A stretch of DNA of 64,000 bases from Aeromonas taiwanensis (GTDB taxonomy: Bacteria; Pseudomonadota; Gammaproteobacteria; Enterobacterales; Aeromonadaceae): contig NZ_CDDD01000101.1 in NCBI RefSeq assembly GCF_000820165.1, forward strand, positions 124,001-188,000, in the 5' to 3' direction. The translations under genes were made by a program, and so were the position numbers. Every line of letters starts with the position of its first letter. Position 1 is the first letter of the stretch. Below the pieces are notes generated by a model. That model was not told the DNA's origin, did not search any database, and was given only the letters and a program-made list of their open reading frames with translations. This document shows positions 31,621-40,231 of this stretch, piece by piece.

Positions 31621-32558
31621 GAACCCCGCTGCTGTTGCTGGCCCTGCTGTGGCAACCCGGCCTGCATGCCGCCATGCTGACCATAGGCACGGGGGGCGAG
31701 CAGGGCATCTATTACCAGGTCATCAAAGAATTCTGCCGGTTGGCCCAAAAGAGTGACCCCGGGTCGCAATGCAAGCCGCAGGCCAGTTCGGGTTCCATCG
31801 AAAATCTGCACCTGCTGCAGACAGGTGACATACCCTACGCCCTCGTCCAGTCCGACTGGCTTTATCAAGCCAGCAACGGAACCGGGCCTTTCGCCCAAAA
31901 ACCCCAACCCGAATTGCGGACGCTCTTCGCCACCCACGCCGAGCCCTTCACCATAGTGGTGCGAGCCGATGGGGATATCACCACCCTGGCACAGCTCAAG
32001 CTCGCGCCCATCGACATGGGGCTGAAACACTCGGGCACTCGCCAGACGGCATTGGCACTGTTCAATGCACTGGGCACCAGAGAGCAGGACCTCGACCTGA
32101 AGAGCGTGGCCAATCTTTCCGAAGCACTGTGCAGCAAGCAGATCGATGCCTATGGGCTGGTGATGGGACACCCCAACCGGATCGTCCTGGAGACCGCGAA
32201 ACGCTGCGCCATCCGCTTCCTGCCGATCGAGGGGGAAACGCGGGACCAGCTGCTCAAGGGGGTCAAATATTATCAGCGCAGCCAGGTGCCGGCGCGTATC
32301 TATCCCGGCAACCTCAAGGCCACCCCGACCTTTGCCATCGCCGCCACCCTGGTGACCAATGCCGCCACGCCAGACGAAGATGTCTATCGCCTGACCAAAG
32401 CCATGCTGAGCCGGCAAACCAGTTTCAACGAGCAGACCTACGGCTACGCCAACCTGTTCCACAAGGCCCGCAACAAGGTGGGTCCGGTGCTGAGCGTCAC
32501 CCAGCATCCGGGAGCAGCAAAATACTTCGAGGAGTTGAAGGCGGCAGGCAAGCTATAG
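31617..32558 (+). CDS. TAXI-family periplasmic solute-binding protein
   Basis: A 313-residue secreted protein with a signal peptide (residues 1-18, ending LHA) followed by MLTIGTGGEQGIYYQV, the typical start of TAXI (TRAP-associated extracytoplasmic immunogenic) binding proteins. GSIENLHLLQTGDIPYALVQSD and the later LKHSGTR and YGLVMGHPN stretches also fit. TAXI proteins normally serve TRAP transporters, but no TRAP membrane gene is present. The gene overlaps the LapD-like gene by four bases, so it is translationally coupled to it. It converges with lapG with a 6-bp overlap of stop regions. Confidence 0.85.
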   Translation: MRTPLLLLALLWQPGLHAAMLTIGTGGEQGIYYQVIKEFCRLAQKSDPGSQCKPQASSGSIENLHLLQTGDIPYALVQSDWLYQASNGTGPFAQKPQPELRTLFATHAEPFTIVVRADGDITTLAQLKLAPIDMGLKHSGTRQTALALFNALGTREQDLDLKSVANLSEALCSKQIDAYGLVMGHPNRIVLETAKRCAIRFLPIEGETRDQLLKGVKYYQRSQVPARIYPGNLKATPTFAIAATLVTNAATPDEDVYRLTKAMLSRQTSFNEQTYGYANLFHKARNKVGPVLSVTQHPGAAKYFEELKAAGKL

Positions 32559-33224
32559 CTGGCGGCGGGGAGTGCGCAGATGGTCGCTGGAGAAGCGGCT
32601 CTGCATCGAGGTCCACTGGGTCAGGCGATCGGCACTCCCCGCCAGCGTCCCATCACGGCGTGACTTCATGATCCAGATGCTCCTGGCATCGAAACTGTAG
32701 ACAGGTTGCAGATCCGTACGCTGACTGCCCGGCAAGATGCGGCCATTGATGTTGTCGAGCACCATGGGATCGGACTTGGTCGTCGCGAAGTAGAGCGTCA
32801 CCATATGAAACTGGTTGTAACGGATCGCCTTCACATAGGCCAGCCGCAGTTTCTTCTCGTCGACGCCGAGCTCCATCAGGGTGTAGTACTTGGAGATGCT
32901 GTAATCCTCGCAATCCCCCCCCCGGGCACCGATAAACTCCAGCGGATTGGCCCAGTAGTCCTCTTCTCCCCACAGCCTGGGATCTTCGCTGTACGTCAGA
33001 TTGTTGAAGTAGTTGTTGACCAGCTCCAGCTTCTGCTGGTCCGTCGTACCAGCCCTTGGCGTGAGCAGGCGAGAAAAGGCTTCGGCTCGCTGGATAGCCC
33101 TTGCCCCATAGACGGCCTGCATCTTTGCCTTGAGCTCGGGGCTGACAACGTGTTTGGAGAGACGAGACGCCTGCACGTTGCCCAGCAGGGCCAACGTGCA
33201 GACGGGAACTAACCACCATTTCAT
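32553..33224 (-). CDS. lapG: LapG-type periplasmic cysteine protease
   Basis: Transglutaminase-like cysteine protease (BTLCP family) that cleaves large RTX adhesins from the cell surface when its LapD receptor releases it. 223 residues, signal peptide about 1-19. The catalytic triad is C105 (GGDCEDYSISKY), H140 (YNQFH) and D157 (VLDNI); spacing closely matches Pseudomonas LapG. ATG 33224 has no strong ribosome site; the upstream open frame is not conserved in character. No adhesin gene is in the window. Partner assignment to the neighbouring LapD-like gene is inference. Confidence 0.9.
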   Translation of the reverse strand: MKWWLVPVCTLALLGNVQASRLSKHVVSPELKAKMQAVYGARAIQRAEAFSRLLTPRAGTTDQQKLELVNNYFNNLTYSEDPRLWGEEDYWANPLEFIGARGGDCEDYSISKYYTLMELGVDEKKLRLAYVKAIRYNQFHMVTLYFATTKSDPMVLDNINGRILPGSQRTDLQPVYSFDARSIWIMKSRRDGTLAGSADRLTQWTSMQSRFSSDHLRTPRRQL

Positions 33225-33300
33225 AACAGACACTCCATGTCGGATGCTGGAGGTCAGTATAGTTGGCAGTGACAGTCCTATCAGAAATGTCGGGCGTGGC

Positions 33301-34233
33301 TCAACGACACTGGGCGAAGGCGTCGGCCAGCTGCTGCATGAACTGCGGATAGGCATCCGGGCCGAGCGGCACCTGCTCGCCCACCTCATCCAGCAGCAAC
33401 ACCTTGGCCCCGGTGTTGCGGGCGACCGACTCGATCACCGCCGGCGAGAATTGTGGCTCCGCATAGATGCAGCTCGCCTTCTTCTCTTCCAGCGCCTTGC
33501 GGATCTCCACCAGGGTCTTGGCGCCAGGACGGCGCTCCGGGCTCACGGTGAAGTGCCCCCTGGAACTCATCCCGTAGTGGCGTTCCCAGTAGCCATAGGC
33601 TTCGTGAAACACGAAATAGCCTTTCTGGTTGACCACCTTCATCTGCTCGGCGATCACCTTGTCCCTGGCATCTACCTTGTGCTCGAACGCCGCGAGGTTG
33701 GCGGCATAACGAGCCTGGTTGGCCGGGTCCAGTTTGCCCAGCTCGGTCGCGATCGCCCTGGCGATCACCTTGGCCTGGGTCGGACCCAGCCAGAGATGGG
33801 GATCCACCCCTTCGTGGTGGTGCCCCTCGTGTCCTTCGTCATGGTCACCCTGCTCATGGGCACCATGATCGTGGTCATCATGATCATGGTCGTCGTGATT
33901 CGCCTGGGTGGCGTAGTTGAACAGGGGCATGCCCGACACCTGAGTCAGAGTCAGGGCATGGGGATGCCTTGCCAGTGGCTTGGCCATGAAACCTTCCAGT
34001 TCAGGGCCAACCCACACCACCAGGCCGGCGTCGTTGATACTGCGGATGTCGGAAGGACGCAGGGAAAAATCGTGGGGGGAGGCGCCGGTCGGCAGCAACA
34101 CCGTGGGCTCGCTCACGCCGTCGGTGATCGCCGCCGCGATGAAGCCGAGGGGCTTGATGGTGGTCAGCACCTCGAGGGCACGGACAGGCAGGCTCACCGC
34201 CAGCAGGGCAGTGATCAGGGCAAGAATTCGCAT
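33301..34233 (-). CDS. znuA: Zinc ABC transporter binding protein ZnuA
   Basis: Periplasmic zinc-capture protein, 310 residues. Signal peptide about 1-21 (ending VRA). Zinc ligands are expected at His in GASPHDFSLRP, and in VFHEAYGYWERHYG. Between them is a long His/Asp/Glu-rich loop (about residues 112-145) typical of ZnuA. LDEVGEQV..GPDAYPQFMQQL is the C-terminal lobe. Divergent from znuCB across 94 bp holding two Zur-like boxes. ATG 34233. Confidence 0.96.
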   Translation of the reverse strand: MRILALITALLAVSLPVRALEVLTTIKPLGFIAAAITDGVSEPTVLLPTGASPHDFSLRPSDIRSINDAGLVVWVGPELEGFMAKPLARHPHALTLTQVSGMPLFNYATQANHDDHDHDDHDHGAHEQGDHDEGHEGHHHEGVDPHLWLGPTQAKVIARAIATELGKLDPANQARYAANLAAFEHKVDARDKVIAEQMKVVNQKGYFVFHEAYGYWERHYGMSSRGHFTVSPERRPGAKTLVEIRKALEEKKASCIYAEPQFSPAVIESVARNTGAKVLLLDEVGEQVPLGPDAYPQFMQQLADAFAQCR

Positions 34234-34257
34234 AGGGGTCTCGTCAGGGAGTGTGTG

Positions 34258-34272
34258 TGTGATAATATAACA
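34258..34272. promoter_or_regulatory. Zur-like operator 1
   Basis: TGTGATAATATAACA has the GTKATA-A-TATAAC core of Zur sites, 24 bp before znuA. Zur with zinc would repress znuA. Confidence 0.75.
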
Positions 34273-34284
34273 AACCAACATCGC

Positions 34285-34299
34285 TGTTATATTATAACT
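34285..34299. promoter_or_regulatory. Zur-like operator 2
   Basis: TGTTATATTATAACT holds a perfect GTTATA-T-TATAAC palindrome, 28 bp before znuC and 27 bp from operator 1. Two boxes may serve the two divergent promoters. Confidence 0.82.
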
Positions 34300-34327
34300 C
34301 TCACAGGCTGTAAACCCCGGAGCTGTC

Positions 34328-35092
34328 ATGACCCAACTGGTGGAGCTGAAAGAGGTCTGTCTGTCGTTTGACGGGCGATCCGTGCTCGACAAGGTCTCCT
34401 TTACCCTGAACAAAGGCAAAATCACCACCCTAGTCGGCCCCAACGGCGCGGGCAAGAGCACCCTGAGCAAACTGGTGCTGGGCCTGCTCACACCTGATTC
34501 CGGCAAGATCACCCGCCGCCGCGATCTGCGGGTCGGTTATGTGCCCCAGCGCCTCTACCTGGATCCCACCCTGCCGCTGACGGTGCGCCGCTTCCTGCAG
34601 CTTGGCAAGAATGGCCGCCTCTCCATCGAGGAGGCCCTGACCCGGGTCGGCGCCCAGGATCTGCTGGACAACCGGATGCAGAAGCTCTCCGGCGGCGAGA
34701 TGCAGCGAGTGCTGCTGGCCCGCGCCCTGCTGGTGAAACCCGAGCTGCTGGTGCTGGACGAGCCGGTGCAAGGGGTGGACATCACGGGCCAGATCGAGCT
34801 CTACGCCCTCATCAGCCAGCTCGCCGCCGAGTTCCACTGCGCCGTGCTCATGGTCTCCCACGACCTGCACCTGGTGATGGCCAGCACCCACGAGGTGATC
34901 TGCCTCAATCGCCACGTCTGCTGCCACGGCGAGCCGGAGAGCGTGGCCCGACACCCCGAGTTCGCCCGCCTGTTCGGCCGGCCGGAGCGGGAAGTCCTCG
35001 CGGTCTACACCCACCATCACCACTGCGATGGCGAACATCACCACCATGAACCGCAGGCCCCCGTCATCCGCCTGCCCTCTCGCAACAAATAG
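34328..35092 (+). CDS. znuC: Zinc ABC transporter ATPase ZnuC
   Basis: Energises zinc import through ZnuB. 254 residues with Walker A GPNGAGKS at 37-44, signature [16 protein letters not shown], Walker B LLVLDEP and the switch His in VSHDLHLV. The C-terminus carries a His-rich tail, [15 protein letters not shown], that could bind zinc. ATG 34328. znuB follows after 9 bp. Confidence 0.96.
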   Translation: MTQLVELKEVCLSFDGRSVLDKVSFTLNKGKITTLVGPNGAGKSTLSKLVLGLLTPDSGKITRRRDLRVGYVPQRLYLDPTLPLTVRRFLQLGKNGRLSIEEALTRVGAQDLLDNRMQKLSGGEMQRVLLARALLVKPELLVLDEPVQGVDITGQIELYALISQLAAEFHCAVLMVSHDLHLVMASTHEVICLNRHVCCHGEPESVARHPEFARLFGRPEREVLAVYTHHHHCDGEHHHHEPQAPVIRLPSRNK

Positions 35093-35101
35093 GATCACCC
35101 C

Positions 35102-35881
35102 GTGGACAGCTTTCTGTTATACGCCCTCGCGGCCGGCCTCGGCATCGCCCTGCTGGCAGGCCCTCTCGGCAGCTTCGTGGTCTGGCGCAAGATGGCCTAT
35201 TTTGGCGACACCCTCTCCCACGCCTGCCTGTTCGGCATCGCGCTCGGCATCCTGCTGCAGGTGGATCTGACCCTGGCGGTGGTGGTCTGCTGCCTCGCCA
35301 TGGCCATGCTGCTGGTGATCATGAGCCGCAACCAGCAGGTGGCCACCGATACCCTGCTCGGCATCCTGGCCCACAGCGCCCTGTCGCTCGGCCTGGTCAC
35401 GCTGAGCTTCATGGACAACGTGCGGGTGGATCTCATGGCCTACCTGTTCGGCGACCTGCTCTCGGTGCAACCCATGGACCTGCTCTGGATCTACGGCGGC
35501 GGCGCCCTGGTGCTGCTCACCCTGTGGCGGCTCTGGGATCCCCTGCTCTCCATGACCATCTCGGAGGAGCTGGCCCGGGTGGAAGGGGTTCGGGTGGATG
35601 TGCTGCGCTGCGTGCTGATGCTGCTGATTGGCCTGGTCATCGCGGTGGCGATGAAGTTTGTCGGGGCGCTGATCATCACCTCGCTCCTGATCATTCCCGC
35701 CGCCACCGCCCGCCGTTTCAGCCAGACGCCGGAGCAGATGGCCGGCTTTGCCGCCCTGATCGGGTGCCTGGCGGTATTGGGAGGGCTCTCGCTCTCCTGG
35801 TATCAGGACACGCCGGCCGGTCCGTCTGTCGTGGTCTGCGCCACCAGCCTATTCGTGCTGAGCCAGTTCAAGCGCACCTGA
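35102..35881 (+). CDS. znuB: Zinc ABC transporter permease ZnuB
   Basis: Inner-membrane channel subunit of ZnuABC, 259 residues with about eight helices. [20 protein letters not shown] and the coupling-region [26 protein letters not shown] are typical for the family. GTG start at 35102, a few bases after znuC. Convergent with the LysR gene; no clear hairpin is seen in the 6-bp gap. Confidence 0.96.
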   Translation: MDSFLLYALAAGLGIALLAGPLGSFVVWRKMAYFGDTLSHACLFGIALGILLQVDLTLAVVVCCLAMAMLLVIMSRNQQVATDTLLGILAHSALSLGLVTLSFMDNVRVDLMAYLFGDLLSVQPMDLLWIYGGGALVLLTLWRLWDPLLSMTISEELARVEGVRVDVLRCVLMLLIGLVIAVAMKFVGALIITSLLIIPAATARRFSQTPEQMAGFAALIGCLAVLGGLSLSWYQDTPAGPSVVVCATSLFVLSQFKRT

Positions 35882-35887
35882 GCCGGT

Positions 35888-36805
35888 TCAACCCCGCCTA
35901 AATGGCTCATTCTCCCCGGGACGCAGGCTCGCCTGCGCCTCCTGCCAGAGCCACTGGCGCAACCGGCTGATGGCGGGCTCATGGGCCCGAGAGCGCTTGC
36001 AGACGAAATAGAAGTTGTCCCCTGTCTCCAGGGCGTGCAGCGGTAGCCGCACCAGACCGGGGTCTTCCGGGCGCAGCATGTAGTCATTGATGAGCGCCAC
36101 CCCCTGATCCCAGCTGGCCGCCTCCAGCGCCAGCAGGATGTGGCTGAAGTGGTGCATCCGCGCCTCGGGGGGAATGGTCAGCCCGCCCACCTCGGCCCAG
36201 CGCCGCCAGTCCTCCCCCTTCTCCCGGTAGATCGCCTGGATGGAGAGCAGCGGCAACTGCCACAGGGCCGCGGGCCACTCCCCCTCCACCTGCTGCCACA
36301 GGCGACGGCTGCACACCGGCATCAGCCGCTCCCGGTAGAGCAGGTCGTGCAGATAGCCCGGCCCCTCGGGGGAGACGGTGATGAAGCCGTCCGCCACCCG
36401 GTCGGAGAGCTCGGGGTCTTCCGCCACCATCTCCAGGCTGAGATCCAGCTCGGGATGGAGCTGGCGCAGCCCCGCCAGGCGCGGGATCAGCCACTTCACC
36501 GCGAAGGAGCTGTAGACAGCCAGCCGCACCCGCATCTCGCCGCCGCCACGCAACTGCTCGCTGCTCTGGGCTATCTGGCCGAGCCCGGCGGAGATCCCCT
36601 CGAAGTAGACTTCCCCCTGGGGCGTCAACGACAACAGCCGGCCCTGGCGCAGCAGCAGCCGCTCCCCCAGAAAATCCTCCAGCAGGCGGATCTGGTGGCT
36701 CACCGCGCTCTGGCTGACATTGAGCTCCAGAGCGGCGCGGGAGAAGCTCAGCAGGCGGGCAACCACCTCGAAATATTGCACCGCACGGAGGGGAGGCAGC
36801 TTCAT
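35888..36805 (-). CDS. LysR-family regulator (GcvA-like)
   Basis: A 305-residue LysR regulator. N-terminal MKLPPLRAVQYFEVVARLLS and the HTH FSRAALELNVSQSAVSHQIR (residues about 21-40) place it near the GcvA/AmpR group. The effector-binding domain covers about 92-300. It is divergent from the EamA transporter gene at 36897 with 91 bp between, so that gene is a likely target. Effector unknown. Confidence 0.9.
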   Translation of the reverse strand: MKLPPLRAVQYFEVVARLLSFSRAALELNVSQSAVSHQIRLLEDFLGERLLLRQGRLLSLTPQGEVYFEGISAGLGQIAQSSEQLRGGGEMRVRLAVYSSFAVKWLIPRLAGLRQLHPELDLSLEMVAEDPELSDRVADGFITVSPEGPGYLHDLLYRERLMPVCSRRLWQQVEGEWPAALWQLPLLSIQAIYREKGEDWRRWAEVGGLTIPPEARMHHFSHILLALEAASWDQGVALINDYMLRPEDPGLVRLPLHALETGDNFYFVCKRSRAHEPAISRLRQWLWQEAQASLRPGENEPFRRG

Positions 36806-36896
36806 TATCCAAAATTCTCATGCATGGTGATTTTTTATCATTTTACTGGATAACTGAGGGCGGGCTACCCTCCTCTCATCTGAATCTGGAGGTGGT

Positions 36897-37751
36897 ATGA
36901 ACGCAGTCGGAATAGGCATCCTCTATCTGGTGCTGGGCAACATGGTGGCGGTCTTTTCCGATGCACTGGTCAAGGTGCTGGAACCGGACCAGCCCCTCTT
37001 CCAGTTCGTCTTCTTCCGCCAGCTCTCCGCCGCCCTGCTGCTCGCCCCCTGGCTGCTCTGGTCCTGGCGTCGCCACCCGCCGGTGGCCCTCAAGTGGCAT
37101 CTGCTGCGGGCCCACATCTGGGCCATCGGCGTCTGCCTGATGGTAGTCGCCCTCACCCGGTTGCCGCTCGCCACCGCCAACGCCCTCTTTTATGCAGCGC
37201 CGCTCCTGATGGTGCCGCTCGCGGTCTGGCTGGCGGGGGAGGCGTTGTCGCGCCAGAAGGTGCTGACGGCGCTGCTCGGCTTTGTCGGGGTGCTCATCGT
37301 GCTGCGCCCGACGGAGGTGAACTGGGCCGCCCTGGCGGCGCTCGGGGTCGCCCTCTCCCTGGCGCTCAACAACCTGCTGATCAAACGGATCCCGCTCCAG
37401 CAGCCCATCGCCCAGACCCTGTTTTTCACCAACGTGCTGAGCATGCCCCTCATCCTGGCGCTGGCCTGGTGGGAAGGGGGAGAGTGGCAGTGGCAGATGT
37501 GGTGGCCCGCCTTCGGCTCCTCGGCGCTGATCATGGTCTACGCGGGGCTGTGCGTGATGGCCTATCGCAAGGCGGAGGCGAGCAAGATCGCTTCGGCGGA
37601 GTACACGGGGCTGCTGATGGCGGTCGCCATCGGGGTCTGGCTGTTCGACGAGCAGCCCGGCCTGCCGCTGCTGCTCGGGTGCCTGTGCATCATACTGCCG
37701 CTCATCGCCATGGCCCGCAAACCCAAGCCCCAGGCCGAACCGGCGCTCTAG
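36897..37751 (+). CDS. EamA/DMT-family transporter
   Basis: A 284-residue protein with about ten helices in two EamA repeats (about 5-135 and 145-275). Conserved features are FFRQLSAALLLAP, TRLPLATANALFYAAPL and the second-repeat AYRKAEASKIASAEYTGLLMAV. ATG 36897 follows GGAGGT. Likely exports a small metabolite. Divergent from the LysR gene, which suggests control by it. Substrate unknown. Confidence 0.9.
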   Translation: MNAVGIGILYLVLGNMVAVFSDALVKVLEPDQPLFQFVFFRQLSAALLLAPWLLWSWRRHPPVALKWHLLRAHIWAIGVCLMVVALTRLPLATANALFYAAPLLMVPLAVWLAGEALSRQKVLTALLGFVGVLIVLRPTEVNWAALAALGVALSLALNNLLIKRIPLQQPIAQTLFFTNVLSMPLILALAWWEGGEWQWQMWWPAFGSSALIMVYAGLCVMAYRKAEASKIASAEYTGLLMAVAIGVWLFDEQPGLPLLLGCLCIILPLIAMARKPKPQAEPAL

Positions 37752-37761
37752 GAGACGCGGT

Positions 37762-38343
37762 TTATCCCAAGAACGGGGCGACCCTCTGCCGCAGGTGAGG
37801 CACCACCTCCTGCTCGAACCAGGGGTTCTTCTTGAGCCAGAGGGTGTTGCGCGGGGACGGGTGCGGCAGCGGCAACCAGGCTGGGCCATAGTCCGTCCAG
37901 TGTCGCACCGTCTCGGTGAGGGTCTCCTTGCCCGCCTTGCCCAGGTAGTAGGCTTGCGCATACTGGCCGATAAGCAGGGTCAGCTCGACCCGGGGCAGCA
38001 GCATCAGCACCTTGTCGTGCCAGGTGGGGGCACACTCGGGCCTGGGGGGCAGATCCCCCGACTTGCCCCGGCCGGGGTAACAGAGCCCCATGGGCATGAT
38101 GGCGATACGGGATTCGTCGTAGAAGACGCTCTTGTCCACTCCGAGCCACTGGCGCAAGCGATCCCCCGAGGGGTCGTCCCAGGGAATGCCGCTGGCATGG
38201 ACCCGGGTCCCCGGAGCCTGGCCGATGATCAGCAGACGGGCGTGCTCGCTACCGCGGATCACCGGCCTCGGTCCCAGGGGGAGGTGAGCCTCGCACAGGC
38301 GGCAGGCCCGGATCTGTTCAAACAGGGAGTCGAGTCGGTTCAT
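37762..38343 (-). CDS. Uracil-DNA glycosylase-superfamily protein
   Basis: A 193-residue UDG-fold protein. N-terminal LFEQIRACRLCEAHLPLGPRP has a CRLC pair, then the active-site-like motif LIIGQAPGTRVHASGIPWDDPSGDRL (about 38-63), and the second motif PLPHPSPRNTLWLKKNPWFE near 160-178. These resemble family 4-like or uncharacterised UDG-superfamily members; only two N-terminal cysteines are evident, so an iron-sulfur cluster is doubtful. Activity not proven. Convergent with the EamA gene and divergent from rarD. Confidence 0.85.
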   Translation of the reverse strand: MNRLDSLFEQIRACRLCEAHLPLGPRPVIRGSEHARLLIIGQAPGTRVHASGIPWDDPSGDRLRQWLGVDKSVFYDESRIAIMPMGLCYPGRGKSGDLPPRPECAPTWHDKVLMLLPRVELTLLIGQYAQAYYLGKAGKETLTETVRHWTDYGPAWLPLPHPSPRNTLWLKKNPWFEQEVVPHLRQRVAPFLG

Positions 38344-38443
38344 GGCCGGATAGTACCAGAGTTTTCCCCCGCTCCCGCTTGTGAAAGTGTCAGCGGATAC
38401 TTATCATGCAGCCGCCATTGTTTAGTTTAATAAACGGAGAGAG

Positions 38444-39337
38444 ATGAAGAACTGGATGGGCACCGGCAGCGCGGCCCTCTCATTCGTGCTGTGGGGCATG
38501 CTGCCCCTCTATTACCAGTTCATGCCCGAGATCAACATGTGGGAGCTGCTCTCCCACCGGGTGCTCTGGTCCGTGGTGCTGCTGGCAGGCCTGTTCCTGC
38601 TGCTCGGTCACCGGGTGCCCTGGGCGACCCTGCGCGGCGAACCCCGCCAGCTCGGCCTCATCCTGCTGGCCGGCCCCGTCATGTCCATCAGCTGGTGCAT
38701 GTTCACCTGGTGTCTGACCACGGGTCAGGTGCTGGCCACCAGCCTCGCCTTCTTCATGACGCCCCTGTTCAACATCGCCTTTGCCGTCCTCTTCCTGAAA
38801 GAGAGGCTCACCCCGCAGAAGCATCTGGCGGTGGCCCTGGCGCTGGCGGGGCTCGCCTACATGCTGTTCTCCTACGGCCAGCTGCCCTGGTTCTCCCTCA
38901 TCATGGGGGCCAACTTCGCCCTCTATGGCCTCATCAAGAAGCAGGTGAAGCTGGACGCCGGCAGCAGCCTCTATCTCGAATCCCTGGTGCAGCTGCCCGT
39001 CGCCCTTCTCATCATCGGCTGGCTCTCCCTGCACGGCGCCAGCCAGTTTATGGCAGGTGACTGGACCGAGCGACTGCTGCTGATGGGCAGCGCCCCCGCC
39101 ACCCTGCTGCCGGTCGGCCTGTTCTGCTATGCCGTGACGCGCACTCCCATGAGCACGGTGGGGCTGCTGCAATACATAGAGCCGAGCCTCGCCTTCCTGC
39201 TCGCCATCTTCTGGTTTGGCGAGATCCCGGATCCGGTGAAATCCGTGGGCTTTGCCTTCGTCTGGGCCGGCCTGCTGGTCAGCCTGCTCCCCCTGCACCG
39301 GCTCCGGCGCCAGCGGGCCGGGTGGCGAGCGTCATGA
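38444..39337 (+). CDS. rarD: RarD-type EamA transporter
   Basis: A 297-residue inner-membrane protein with about ten helices. It matches RarD: SFVLWGMLPLYYQFM at the start, ELLSHRVLWSVVLLAG, NFALYGLIKKQVKLDA in the middle and TPMSTVGLLQYIEPSLAFLL near the end. RarD is known from a chloramphenicol-sensitive phenotype in Pseudomonas; substrate uncertain. Its stop overlaps the GIY-YIG gene start by four bases. Confidence 0.92.
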   Translation: MKNWMGTGSAALSFVLWGMLPLYYQFMPEINMWELLSHRVLWSVVLLAGLFLLLGHRVPWATLRGEPRQLGLILLAGPVMSISWCMFTWCLTTGQVLATSLAFFMTPLFNIAFAVLFLKERLTPQKHLAVALALAGLAYMLFSYGQLPWFSLIMGANFALYGLIKKQVKLDAGSSLYLESLVQLPVALLIIGWLSLHGASQFMAGDWTERLLLMGSAPATLLPVGLFCYAVTRTPMSTVGLLQYIEPSLAFLLAIFWFGEIPDPVKSVGFAFVWAGLLVSLLPLHRLRRQRAGWRAS

Positions 39338-39669
39338 CCGCCGCTCCCTCATCCCGCTGGTTTGTCTATCTGGTGCGCACCGGCGCAGGGGCACTCTATG
39401 CGGGGATCAGCACGGATCCCGAGCGGCGCCTGCGCCAGCACCAGAGCGGCAAGGGGGCACGTGCCTTGCGCGGCAAGGGGCCCCTCTCCCTGGTGTGGCA
39501 GCAGGAAGTCCAGGGCAAGGGGGAGGCACTGCGCCTCGAGTACCGCCTCAAGCAGCAGAGCAAGGCGTTCAAGGAGCGTCTGGTGCTCAACCCCGCGCAA
39601 TGGCACGACTGGAGCCAGTTATGGCTAAACGCCCCCGCCGAGCCCGTGCCGGCTCCCCAGGCTAACTGA
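39334..39669 (+). CDS. GIY-YIG nuclease-superfamily protein
   Basis: A 111-residue single-domain protein. WFVYLVRTGAGALYAGISTDPERRLRQHQSG holds the GIY-YIG core as (V)YL...LYAGI with the catalytic Arg and His positions; EALRLEYRLKQQSK supplies the catalytic Glu. It resembles YhbQ/UPF0213 proteins, some of which cut or bind DNA. ATG 39334 overlaps the rarD stop (ATGA), so translation is coupled. Confidence 0.9.
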   Translation: MTAAPSSRWFVYLVRTGAGALYAGISTDPERRLRQHQSGKGARALRGKGPLSLVWQQEVQGKGEALRLEYRLKQQSKAFKERLVLNPAQWHDWSQLWLNAPAEPVPAPQAN

Positions 39670-39710
39670 CGTCACCACCCCAAGACTCGCGATTCCCCTC
39701 ACCCGCCCCA

Positions 39711-39741
39711 TGAAAAAGGCCACCGCAAGCGGTGGCCGAAA
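39711..39741 (-). terminator. Terminator of the psp operon
   Basis: GGCCACCGC / GCGGTGGCC stem with a short loop. On the minus strand it is followed by TTTTTCAT, just after pspG. Confidence 0.82.
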
Positions 39742-39755
39742 AGTATCAGGGAGGC

Positions 39756-39974
39756 TTAACGGTAGGTGTTCGACTGCTTGCGCCTGTTGCTGAGCAACCA
39801 GCACACCACCAGCACCAGCAACAACCAGGGTGCCAGCTTGATGATGAGGGCAAACATGCCGGCCAGGGCGCCAAACAGCACGAAGACCCCGCTCACCAGC
39901 AGCATGGCCAGCACGGTGAACCCGGTCAGCGCCATGCCGATCAGCACCAGTATCAAGACGATAAATTCCAGCAT
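39756..39974 (-). CDS. pspG: Envelope stress protein PspG
   Basis: A 72-residue membrane protein: two hydrophobic helices, then a short basic tail. The start MLEFIVLILVLIGMALTG and the LIIKLAPWLLLVLVVCW stretch align by eye with E. coli PspG (MLE..., ALMIKLLPWLLL). ATG 39974 has GGAG upstream. In E. coli pspG is a separate sigma54 gene; here it follows pspC by 48 bp in the same direction. Confidence 0.85.
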   Translation of the reverse strand: MLEFIVLILVLIGMALTGFTVLAMLLVSGVFVLFGALAGMFALIIKLAPWLLLVLVVCWLLSNRRKQSNTYR

Positions 39975-40022
39975 GTTGTGCTCCTCACAGGTGTGCACTT
40001 GCCGGCGGGACGGATCCGGAGA

Positions 40023-40229
40023 TCACTCCAGCCAGCGCTTCAATTCACGACGGGGCGGCATGACGAGCACCGCCAGCAGATACAGGGCCAGGGCCAGGGG
40101 CGGCATCAGGATCAGGGTGAGCAGGGCCACCACCCGCACCGTCACCCTGGAGATCCCGAGCCCCTTGGCCAGACCGGCGCAGACGCCGGTCAGCTTGCGA
40201 TGGGCCAGGTCCTTGGGCCAGGGAGTCAT
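40023..40229 (-). CDS. pspC: PspC-domain protein (short form)
   Basis: A 68-residue single-domain PspC: HRKLTGVCAGLAKGLGISRVTVRVVALL is the PspC motif, followed by one helix and a basic end MPPRRELKRW. E. coli PspC has about 119 residues with an extra C-terminal part, so this is a compact form. ATG 40229 follows GGAGG by seven bases; an in-frame GTG is too close to the ribosome site. It starts two bases after the pspA stop. PspC recruits PspA to stressed membrane. Confidence 0.88.
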   Translation of the reverse strand: MTPWPKDLAHRKLTGVCAGLAKGLGISRVTVRVVALLTLILMPPLALALYLLAVLVMPPRRELKRWLE

Positions 40230-40231
40230 GA

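Noticed and set aside
33480-33930. CAT/GTC-rich low-complexity stretch as a possible microsatellite
   Set aside because: It encodes the His/Asp-rich zinc loop of ZnuA on the minus strand, so coding explains it.
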